In this document: one piece after another, positions 4,123-9,336 of the stretch | Layout of the letters: each line of letters begins with the position of its first letter | Numbering within the stretch: position 1 is the first letter of the stretch | NCBI GenBank assembly: GCA_038231495.1 | Contig: JBBRLG010000284.1 | Span: forward strand, 1-9,336 | DNA from: JBBRLG01 sp038231495 | GTDB taxonomy: Bacteria > Planctomycetota > Planctomycetia > Gemmatales > Gemmataceae | Length of the DNA: 9,336 bases | Direction of reading: 5' to 3' | Made by a program: the position numbers and the translations under genes | The notes under the pieces: model-generated | Databases searched by the model: none | What the model was told of the DNA's origin: nothing | What the model saw: the letters and a program-made list of their open reading frames with translations, nothing else

Positions 4123-7011
4123 CTACTCCTCCGCCTTCAACAACCGCAACCCAATCGGCAACGAGTCGCCCAGCATCTGCCCCTGCTCGTCGTGCTCCAA
4201 TTCAGCCACTTCTTCGACCATGCGCACCCAGTGTTTCGGGATTTCCTGGCCGCGCAGCAGCGTCAACACGGTTTGCCGGTGGCTGTCGTCGATGTCCAGG
4301 GCGCGCTGGCCGGTCATGCGGGCCAGCTGGGCCAGGCAGAACGCCCAGGCCATGACCTCACTCTGGTTGCCCGGCTCGAAACCGCTGACGGCGTCCAGCC
4401 ACGGCGCCACCACTTGCGGATGCACCACGGCGTTCAACGGGCCGTAGATCAGGCCGCGGGCGCCGAGGCGCGTCAACGCCCAGAAGCCGTAAGTCGGCAC
4501 CGGGCTGCGGCGTAACGATTTCAACAGGCCGTTGCCCAGCGCCTCCTTGTGCTTCACGTCCAGGCGTTCAAAACTCGCTGTAGCGCGCCACATCTCGGCG
4601 AGTTCGTTGGCGTTCGGCTTCAAACCCGCCTTGCCCTTGGTCGGCAGCAGGGCGGGACGTAGCCGGTCGTAGAGCGCCTGTTGCAGCGACGGACTCAGGC
4701 CGCCGGCCACACGCCGCCATAATATCCAGACGTCCGCGCCGCTCTCCGGGATGCGCGGCGCGTTGATGCGTTGCGGACCGTCGGTGCGCGGCGGGGCGAC
4801 CATCATTTTCCAGAGCTGGTCGATGCGGAACTTGTCCAGCGCGTCGCCGAAGCCGGGCCGCAAGCAATAACCGACGAGGTTGTACCAACGGCTCAGGTGT
4901 GCCGGCGTGCGGCGGCGGTCGTCGGCAACCTCGGCGAGGAACTCCCACAGCCGTCGGCACAACCCGGTCGGCCATTCGTGCCGCGGCGCGTCGAGGGCGG
5001 TTTCCAACGCCTTGGTCAAGTCGCGCGGCGTCAGCGCCCGTTCTTCCGGCGTCGGCGGGTTGTCGGCGTCCGCCTTGCCGGTGTAGGCGAGCCGGATCAG
5101 CCGGGCCGCGTGCTGCACTTGCGGTTCCAGCCACACGTCGATGACGGTGCGCTCGTCGTCGTCGGTCGTCTCCTTGCGCGTCGGCATCTCTTTCACGAGG
5201 TCGCGGATATTGAACTCCAGCCGCCAGCGGTTGTTGCCGTCGCGCGCCACGCAGAACAGTTCCAAGGTGCCGATCGCGGTGGAGCGCGCGGCCAGCGTCA
5301 CCGGCACACTTTTCGTACCGCTGCGTTTGCCGCCGCGCAGGACCGTGTGCAGCGGCGGCAGTTGTAACAGCTGTTCCGCATCGAGACGCAGCACGTCGCC
5401 GGCCCGGTCGTCGCCGCGCACCGTCGAGGTGTACAGCGGGAACGTCACCGGCTGGCCGAGCGCCAGTTCCAACTCCGGCTTGTCGAGGTTTACGTCCTGG
5501 CCTTCTTCGAGGTGTTGCGGCACCACGCACACGACGAGCAAATCGTTCTTCTTCGCGGGCGGCGGTTCGGCGGCGGCCGTATCGGCGCCGGAGATGGCGA
5601 TATAGTAGGACCGTGCGATGCCGCCGCCGATGCGCCGGCCGCCGGTGTGCCGTAACCAGGCGAAGTAGGCCGCGCCCCACGCGACGGCAAGATCGAGCGA
5701 CGGGTTGGTCAGGACGAGTGGGTTCCACGGCTGGTCAGGACGGCTGTACCAGTTGCGTAGCACTTCGAGCAGCCGGTCGCGGAGGACCGCCGGTTGAAAG
5801 ACGCCGCCGTTGAAGAGGAGCGCGGCGGGCACCGTGGTCGCGTCGCCGTGCCGGGCCTGGTGCTTGAGGAACGCGGCCAGGTGGCGCGTGATCGCCGGGT
5901 CGCTGACGTAGGGCAGGCCCATCTCGTGCAGGCCGGCCCGGCCGCCGCGCTGCGGCTCGGCGTCCACGCCCACGACCGGAAAGAAGCCGTCGAAGACGAC
6001 CGAGCGCACGTCCGCCGGTGTGATGGGCGTGTGCAGGGTGCCGCCGATGACGGCACGACCGCGGCCGATGACGGTGACGGTATGCTGGGCCGGCGGCGAC
6101 GGTCCCAGCAGCGTCTCCTTGGCCGAACGGCACGCCTGGGTCAGCAGGCCGTACTGGGCCGCGTCGAGCTTTCCCGCGCCTGGCAGTTTGCCCTCGACGA
6201 ACTTGGCCAACGCCAGGTCCATGTTGTCGCCGCCGAGCAGCAGGTGGTCGCCGACCGCCTGGCGCACGAAGCCGAGGTCGCCCTGCTGTTCGACCGCTTC
6301 GATCAGGCTGAAGTCCGTCGTGCCGCCGCCCACGTCTACCACCAAACAGCGCGAACCCGGCTTGAGCTGCGCGGCCTCGGCGGGCGGATGGGTGGCCAGC
6401 CAGCAGTAGAACGCGGCCTGCGGTTCTTCCAGCAGGACGAGGTTTTCCAGCCCGGCTTTCTTCGCCGCCTCGACGGTCAGGTTGCGGGCCACGTCGTCGA
6501 ACGACGCCGGCACCGTGAGGACCACGGCCTGTTTTTCGAGTCGGTCGTCGGGCCGGTCGCGCGCCATGACGAAGTTCCACGCCTCGACCATGTGGCGCAG
6601 ATAGCGGGCCGACGCCTCGACGGGTGAGATGCGCGGCACGTCCGGCGGGGCGCTCCAGGGCAACAGGCCGGCGGAGCGATCGACGCCGCTGTGACACAGC
6701 CAGGATTTGGCGGAGCTGACGAGCCGGCCGGGGATGCGGCCGCCGTGGTTGCGGGCGAATTCGCCGACGGCGTAGTTGCGGGCGGGGTCCCAGGGCAGGG
6801 CGGCCGACCCCGCCGGCAGGTCGTGCTCGCCGGGCAAATAAAGGAACGACGGCAACAGCGGCCGTTCCTTGGTCTCGCCCGCCGCGACCAGTTGCGGCAG
6901 CGGAAACGGTTTGATCTCGACGTGGCCGGTACGGCCGGCGCGCTGCACGTCCACGTAGGCCAGCGCGCTGTTGGTCGTGCCGAGGTCGATGCCGATGAGG
7001 TAGCGTGACAT
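4123..7011 (-). CDS. Large Hsp70 family protein with DUF3731-like C-terminal region
   Basis: This encodes a 962-residue Hsp70-type ATPase. I chose ATG at 7011-7009 because the protein then begins MSRYLIGIDLGTTNS, the canonical first phosphate motif (residues 6-15); an upstream in-frame ATG at 7062 lies inside a candidate -10 box. Neither start has a clear Shine-Dalgarno. Further motifs are the strand and helix VLTVPASFDDVARN through LLEEPQAAFYCW (164-204), phosphate 2 VVDVGGGTTDFSLIE (224-238), LGGDNMDLALA (259-269), NGGVFQPAVLRDRL (401-414) and DLAVAWGAAYFAW (440-452). Residues about 480-640 replace the usual substrate-binding domain. Residues about 650-960 are helical and match the DUF3731-type tail of unusually long bacterial Hsp70s, well beyond the ~640 residues of DnaK. 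It is probably a cytoplasmic chaperone-like ATPase with unknown clients. No DnaJ or GrpE is adjacent. Confidence 0.92.
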   Translation of the reverse strand: MSRYLIGIDLGTTNSALAYVDVQRAGRTGHVEIKPFPLPQLVAAGETKERPLLPSFLYLPGEHDLPAGSAALPWDPARNYAVGEFARNHGGRIPGRLVSSAKSWLCHSGVDRSAGLLPWSAPPDVPRISPVEASARYLRHMVEAWNFVMARDRPDDRLEKQAVVLTVPASFDDVARNLTVEAAKKAGLENLVLLEEPQAAFYCWLATHPPAEAAQLKPGSRCLVVDVGGGTTDFSLIEAVEQQGDLGFVRQAVGDHLLLGGDNMDLALAKFVEGKLPGAGKLDAAQYGLLTQACRSAKETLLGPSPPAQHTVTVIGRGRAVIGGTLHTPITPADVRSVVFDGFFPVVGVDAEPQRGGRAGLHEMGLPYVSDPAITRHLAAFLKHQARHGDATTVPAALLFNGGVFQPAVLRDRLLEVLRNWYSRPDQPWNPLVLTNPSLDLAVAWGAAYFAWLRHTGGRRIGGGIARSYYIAISGADTAAAEPPPAKKNDLLVVCVVPQHLEEGQDVNLDKPELELALGQPVTFPLYTSTVRGDDRAGDVLRLDAEQLLQLPPLHTVLRGGKRSGTKSVPVTLAARSTAIGTLELFCVARDGNNRWRLEFNIRDLVKEMPTRKETTDDDERTVIDVWLEPQVQHAARLIRLAYTGKADADNPPTPEERALTPRDLTKALETALDAPRHEWPTGLCRRLWEFLAEVADDRRRTPAHLSRWYNLVGYCLRPGFGDALDKFRIDQLWKMMVAPPRTDGPQRINAPRIPESGADVWILWRRVAGGLSPSLQQALYDRLRPALLPTKGKAGLKPNANELAEMWRATASFERLDVKHKEALGNGLLKSLRRSPVPTYGFWALTRLGARGLIYGPLNAVVHPQVVAPWLDAVSGFEPGNQSEVMAWAFCLAQLARMTGQRALDIDDSHRQTVLTLLRGQEIPKHWVRMVEEVAELEHDEQGQMLGDSLPIGLRLLKAEE

Positions 7012-7057
7012 GGGTCGAGCGCCGGTGGTTGCGTGGTTCGCGCGTGTGCCTGCTGCA

Positions 7058-7063
7058 ATCATA
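7058..7063 (-). promoter_or_regulatory. Candidate -10 box of the Hsp70 gene
   Basis: Read on the - strand, 7063-7058 is TATGAT, a 5 of 6 match to the -10 consensus. The hexamer 17 bases further upstream (7086-7081, TAAACG) matches the -35 consensus at only 3 positions. Transcription would start near 7051, giving a leader of about 40 bases before ATG 7011. If correct, this excludes the longer protein starting at 7062. Confidence 0.35.
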
Positions 7064-7088
7064 CGCGGCGGCAGCGTCGTCGTTTAGA

Positions 7089-7142
7089 AGCGGTTTCAAA
7101 ACCGGGCGCGCCGCCCGGCGGAACCGCTGTGTTCGCTTTTTT
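7089..7142. promoter_or_regulatory. Two-tier dyad with T6 tract in the divergent spacer
   Basis: An inner perfect stem CCGGGCG (7102-7108) / CGCCCGG (7112-7118) with a CGC loop is enclosed by an outer perfect stem AGCGGTT (7089-7095) / AACCGCT (7122-7128). A T6 run follows at 7137-7142 on the + strand. In form it resembles an intrinsic terminator, yet no + strand gene ends here, since the left neighbour is read leftwards. It could be an attenuator for the stress-protein transcript, a barrier against antisense reading, or an operator lying just upstream of the Hsp70 promoter candidate. Confidence 0.45.
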
Positions 7143-7287
7143 CGCGCCCATCATCACTTTCCGCGCCGCGGGCATCAATTTTGCACCTGGATTGCGTTTA
7201 GAAATGAACGTGGGTAAGCCTGCGGCTGCCGGCCCGCACGGCTGGCTTCCCTTACCGACCGGCACTTCCTTTCATGAGGACACAGTT

Positions 7288-7815
7288 ATGCAAGGCTTCG
7301 AGCGCACCACGGTGATCGGCGTTTTCGACAACCACAGCCAGGCCGACCGCGCGGTCGAGGAATTACACCGCGCCGGCTTCCGCAACGATCAGATCGGCGT
7401 CGCGGGGCGCGACCCGGTCAAGGGAACCACCACGACGGACGATAAGACCGCGCACGTCCTCGGCGGCGCCGCCACCGGTGCGGCGGCGGGTGCGGGCGTC
7501 GGCGGCCTGGTGGCCCTCGGCATCCTGGCGGGCATCATCCCCGGCATCGGCCCGGCCATCGCGGGCGGTACCCTGGCCGTGGTCCTGGCCAACGCCGCGG
7601 GCGGCGCCGCCATTGCCAGTCTCGCCGGCGCGCTGGTCGGCCTCGGCATTCCTGCGGAAGAAGCCGCGCACTACGAAGGCGAATTCAAGGCCGGTCGCAC
7701 CATCGTCACCGTCAAGGACACCGCCGGGCGCAACAACGAAGCCTGGACGATCCTGCAGCGCTTCGGCGCCTACAACAAGGAGGTGCCGCGCCTGCAAACG
7801 AGCGGCGTGCGCTAA
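7288..7815 (+). CDS. General stress protein (YflT/17M-like) with glycine-rich hydrophobic core
   Basis: This encodes a 175-residue protein. ATG 7288 has AGGA at 7277-7280, 7 bases upstream; the frame is open upstream to 7033, but that part is arginine/proline-rich and crosses the dyad. The N-terminal domain (residues about 7-45: TTVIGVFDNHSQADRAVEEL then HRAGFRNDQIGVAGRD) is the pattern of the general stress protein 17M / YflT-like fold. Residues about 58-120 are a long Gly/Ala-rich hydrophobic stretch with GxxxG-type spacing (glycine-zipper-like), likely membrane-associated. The C-terminal part (EEAAHYEGEFKAGRTIVTVK to QRFGAY, 124-162) is typical of these proteins, where it resembles a second half-domain. 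Role: presumed stress protection, mechanism unknown. It is divergent from the Hsp70 gene and may share control with it. Confidence 0.85.
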   Translation: MQGFERTTVIGVFDNHSQADRAVEELHRAGFRNDQIGVAGRDPVKGTTTTDDKTAHVLGGAATGAAAGAGVGGLVALGILAGIIPGIGPAIAGGTLAVVLANAAGGAAIASLAGALVGLGIPAEEAAHYEGEFKAGRTIVTVKDTAGRNNEAWTILQRFGAYNKEVPRLQTSGVR

Positions 7816-7831
7816 TAGCCGCTCGCAGAAA

Positions 7832-7909
7832 GGCGAGCGTCGGGGCGTAAGCTCGACGTGGAACACACCACGAAACGTACCACGTCGGGCTTACGTTCCG
7901 ACGCTCGCC
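7832..7909 (+). terminator. Long 30-bp stem-loop after the stress-protein gene
   Basis: Bases 7832-7861 pair with 7880-7909 over 30 positions around an 18-base loop, starting 16 bases after the stop codon. Twenty-seven pairs are Watson-Crick, and the three exceptions (7844/7897, 7845/7896, 7853/7888) are all G-U wobbles if read as + strand RNA. On the - strand they would be A-C mismatches. No T tract follows, so a plain intrinsic terminator is unlikely. A 3'-end stabilising structure or a dispersed palindromic repeat are the alternatives. Confidence 0.6.
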
Positions 7910-7973
7910 AAATCGCCGTTTCACGTCTGGTTTCGCCCCGTAAATTATTTCGTCAATTGTTTCAAGAAACCTC

Positions 7974-8001
7974 TTGCGTCGGCTAGCGTCCTGCGTAGAA
8001 T
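7974..8001 (+). promoter_or_regulatory. Candidate promoter upstream of the DUF1559 gene
   Basis: TTGCGT (7974-7979), a 16-base spacer and TAGAAT (7996-8001, 5 of 6 to the -10 consensus) form a plausible sigma-70-type promoter. The dyad GTTTC-AA-GAAAC (7959-7970) ends three bases before the -35 box and could be an operator. The leader would be about 250 bases, which is long, so a nearer promoter is not excluded. Confidence 0.35.
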
Positions 8002-8255
8002 GTGAATGGCCGTGCGTTCTGTCTCATCTGACTGGGCGACAGATTGGGATGGGCGCGCGGCCTTTTTTTTCCCCTCTCCCGCCGGGACTTCTCCCGGTTG
8101 CAACCGCAAATCCATCGCTGAATCGGTGTCGCGCCTCGCCGCGAGCGTGCGGTTGGTGTAAAATCACTGCCAACGTGCAAACGCTTGGGACCGCACCGGG
8201 TCTTGTAAACCAGGGCCGGCACTCGGGCGCGGACTTTTCTGGTTGGGAGGCCGAC

Positions 8256-8954
8256 ATGACTGTTCGACCGCGTCGCTCCGGCTTCACGCTGATCGAATTG
8301 CTGGTGGTAATCGCCATTATCGGCATCCTCATCGCGCTGTTGTTGCCCGCCGTGCAACAGGTGCGTGCCGCCGCCGCCCGCGTCCACTGTGCCAACAACA
8401 TGCACCAGATCGGCCTGGCGATGCACCTCTACGGCATCGACCACGACGGCCGTTTGCCCCCGACCTGGAACCAGGCCTGGTGGGCGCCCTTCGACGACCG
8501 CGTCGGCTACGCGGACCCGCCGCTGCCGGACTTCGACCCGTCGCGCGCCCTTCTTTGGAATTACCTGGAAGGGAATCCGAAAATCTTCAAATGCCCCACC
8601 GGCTTCGATCGGGTTCCGGGCAGTCCCACGCGCGGCGAGCCTTTGCAACTCAGTTACGCCATGAGCGGCGTGTCCGGCGGCCCGGCGGGTCTGCCGCTGG
8701 TGTACATTTCCAACAACAACGGCACGTCGAACGTTTTGCTGGGCTGGGAACACGCCCGGCTGCCGGCGTGCGCGACGAACGGCATCCAACCGTCGGGTTT
8801 GGCCCCCGGGTTGCCCTGGCCGTTGACCGATCCGGACGTGCCCAACCATTACCCACCCCGGCACATGGGCACCTTCAACGTCCTCTTTTGCGACGGCCAC
8901 GTGACCAACATGACCACGATGGACCTGGGTATTCCGCTGTTTTACGTGCAGTGA
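8256..8954 (+). CDS. DUF1559 prepilin-like protein with H-X9-DG motif
   Basis: This encodes a 232-residue protein. ATG 8256 is preceded by GGGAGG (8245-8250), 5 bases upstream. The N-terminus MTVRPRRSG|FTLIELLVVIAIIGIL is a type IV prepilin / pseudopilin leader: cleavage by a prepilin peptidase is expected after G9, F10 becomes residue 1, and E14 is the conserved Glu+5. The hydrophobic helix runs to about residue 30, followed by the family segment VHCANNMHQIGLAMHLYG (43-60). Near the C-terminus, H203 and D213-G214 form an exact H-X9-DG motif (RHMGTFNVLFCDGHV). Such proteins are extremely numerous in planctomycetes and are thought to be exported, envelope-associated pseudopilin-like proteins of unknown function. 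At 232 residues this one is on the short side for the family. It appears monocistronic, with a palindromic array after its stop. Confidence 0.93.
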   Translation: MTVRPRRSGFTLIELLVVIAIIGILIALLLPAVQQVRAAAARVHCANNMHQIGLAMHLYGIDHDGRLPPTWNQAWWAPFDDRVGYADPPLPDFDPSRALLWNYLEGNPKIFKCPTGFDRVPGSPTRGEPLQLSYAMSGVSGGPAGLPLVYISNNNGTSNVLLGWEHARLPACATNGIQPSGLAPGLPWPLTDPDVPNHYPPRHMGTFNVLFCDGHVTNMTTMDLGIPLFYVQ

Positions 8955-8994
8955 AAAGCGGTCGCAAATATACTCAACGCGGTCCAATTTGACG

Positions 8995-9121
8995 CAAACG
9001 CCCGTAACCACAAGCGGCCCGCTTGTGGGTGACCGTCTCCCACAAGCGGGCCGCTTGTGGCTACGGGCGTTTGTGGGTGACCGTCTCCCACAAGCGGGCC
9101 GCTTGTGGTTACGGGCGTTTG
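8995..9121. repeat. Palindromic repeat array with perfect 35-bp inverted repeat
   Basis: Bases 8995-9029 are the exact reverse complement of 9087-9121 (35 bp, no mismatch). The inner copy at 9039-9073 pairs equally with the left arm except at 9061. Nested inside are three 21-base palindromes of the form CCACAAGCGG-N-CCGCTTGTGG at 9008-9028, 9040-9060 and 9088-9108. The array lies between two convergent genes (DUF1559 and the partial gene at the right edge), so it may act as a bidirectional terminator, or be a mobile palindromic repeat of REP/MITE type. The structure is certain and the role is not. Confidence 0.8.
9023..9118 (+). repeat. 48-bp tandem duplication
   Basis: Bases 9023-9070 and 9071-9118 are two adjacent 48-base units that differ at a single position (C at 9061, T at 9109). 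Each unit holds a GTGGG...CCCAC small stem, one 21-base palindrome and the TACGGGCGT tail. The near identity suggests a recent slippage or unequal-exchange duplication. Since 48 is divisible by 3, a spurious frame through it repeats a 16-residue block twice. Confidence 0.85.
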
Positions 9122-9169
9122 TGCCGAATCGAGCCGCGGGCAGTATAACTCCTCCTCGCCATCCGGTTT

Positions 9170-9336
9170 CTACCGGCGCTGGGACAGCGCCTTGAGCGCC
9201 GCGCGGAACTGCTCGATTTCCTTCTCGTCTACCATTTGGGACGCCACGCCCGGCGACTCCTTTTCCAAACGCCGGGCAACTTCCTCGCGTTCCTTGTCGC
9301 TGCCGAGCCGTTGTTCCTGTTTTATCGCAGTCAACC
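9170..9336 (-). CDS. C-terminal part of an unrecognised charged protein (partial)
   Basis: On the - strand an open frame enters from the right edge (9336) and ends at TAG (9172-9170), giving 54 visible residues. The peptide is rich in Glu, Lys, Arg and Gln and probably helical or coiled-coil: KQEQRLGSDKEREEVARRLE near its start and EKEIEQFRAALKALSQRR at its end. By my count 41 of its 54 sense codons end in G or C, which supports real coding in this genome. The start lies outside the window unless the TTG at the edge or the internal ATG at 9237-9235 is used. I do not recognise the family. It is convergent with the DUF1559 gene. Confidence 0.5.
   Translation of the reverse strand, partial: LTAIKQEQRLGSDKEREEVARRLEKESPGVASQMVDEKEIEQFRAALKALSQRR

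Larger units (their letters stand above)
7816..8255. other. 440-base intergenic region before the DUF1559 gene
   Basis: Apart from the long stem-loop, this gap holds an AT-rich stretch (7940-7970), a GTTTC-AA-GAAAC dyad (7959-7970), a promoter candidate, a T8 run (8063-8070) and a second possible -10 box, TAAAAT (8159-8164), without a good -35. I see no credible gene. The frame of the DUF1559 gene stays open upstream to 7974, but the sequence there has no binding site and no resemblance to a prepilin leader. Confidence 0.5.

Noticed and set aside
5794..6627. Forward frame of 277 codons inside the Hsp70 gene
   Set aside because: It is antisense to the Hsp70 ATPase domain, without a binding site or recognisable domain.
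5735..7099. Second long reverse-strand frame of 454 codons overlapping the Hsp70 gene
   Set aside because: It is an Arg/Pro/Gly-rich shifted-frame shadow of the Hsp70 gene, which has canonical ATPase motifs in the other frame. The same applies to the frames at 4568-5728 and 6477-7058.
7983..9011. Reverse-strand frame of 342 codons over the DUF1559 gene
   Set aside because: It is an antisense shadow, Arg/Val/His-rich, crossing the promoter region. The forward gene has a prepilin leader and H-X9-DG motif.
8995..9121. CRISPR array
   Set aside because: The repeats are nested palindromes in direct tandem without unique spacers of constant length, and no cas gene is present.
8989..9195. 68-codon frame through the palindromic array with a twice-repeated 16-residue block
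   Set aside because: The repetition is fully explained by the 48-bp tandem unit, and the start has no Shine-Dalgarno. DNA-level palindromes are the simpler explanation.

Overview
The window looks like chromosomal DNA of a GC-rich Planctomycetota bacterium, plausibly Gemmataceae or a relative. The best evidence is a short DUF1559-type protein with a prepilin-like N-terminus and an exact H-X9-DG motif near its C-terminus, a family greatly expanded in planctomycetes. Also supporting this are a ~960-residue Hsp70 with a long non-canonical C-terminal half, a DUF433/DUF5615 pair, and many intergenic palindromes. No rRNA, tRNA, CRISPR array or recognisable transposase is visible. The taxonomic call is inference from gene families, not from a marker gene.

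Layout. Bases 1-412 are non-coding and hold copies of a 12-base motif plus two perfect hairpins. A signal-peptide-bearing protein of unknown function follows (413-1246, +), with a 9-bp hairpin just after its stop. A 369-base gap leads to a two-gene operon (1616-3417, +): an ABC/RecF-like AAA ATPase (TTG start) and a DUF4276, probably TOPRIM-like, protein whose start codon overlaps the ATPase stop. About 105 bases further on, with its own extended -10 promoter candidate, is a compact DUF433 antitoxin / DUF5615 PIN-like toxin module (3523-4088, +; 4-base overlap). On the opposite strand comes a large Hsp70 (4123-7011, -). It is divergent from a small glycine-rich general-stress-like protein (7288-7815, +), and the shared 276-base spacer contains a two-tier dyad and a T6 tract. 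A 30-bp stem-loop follows. Then come a 440-base gap with a promoter candidate, the DUF1559 gene (8256-8954, +), and a palindromic repeat array (8995-9121) with a perfect 35-bp inverted repeat and a 48-bp tandem duplication. The last ~170 bases hold the C-terminal part of a charged protein on the - strand, cut by the window edge.

How the parts work together. The ATPase + DUF4276 pair resembles a split version of the OLD-nuclease architecture (ABC ATPase plus TOPRIM), as in two-gene anti-phage systems such as PARIS. With the adjacent toxin-antitoxin module it forms a small candidate defence island of about 2.5 kb between housekeeping-type genes. A sampled 60-base line in the ATPase gene (2521-2580) is 32/60 G+C, against 43/60 in the Hsp70 gene (6241-6300), which would fit horizontal acquisition of the ATPase operon. 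The divergent Hsp70 and stress-protein genes may be co-regulated from their shared spacer. The defence and co-regulation ideas are inferences and no activity is shown by the sequence.
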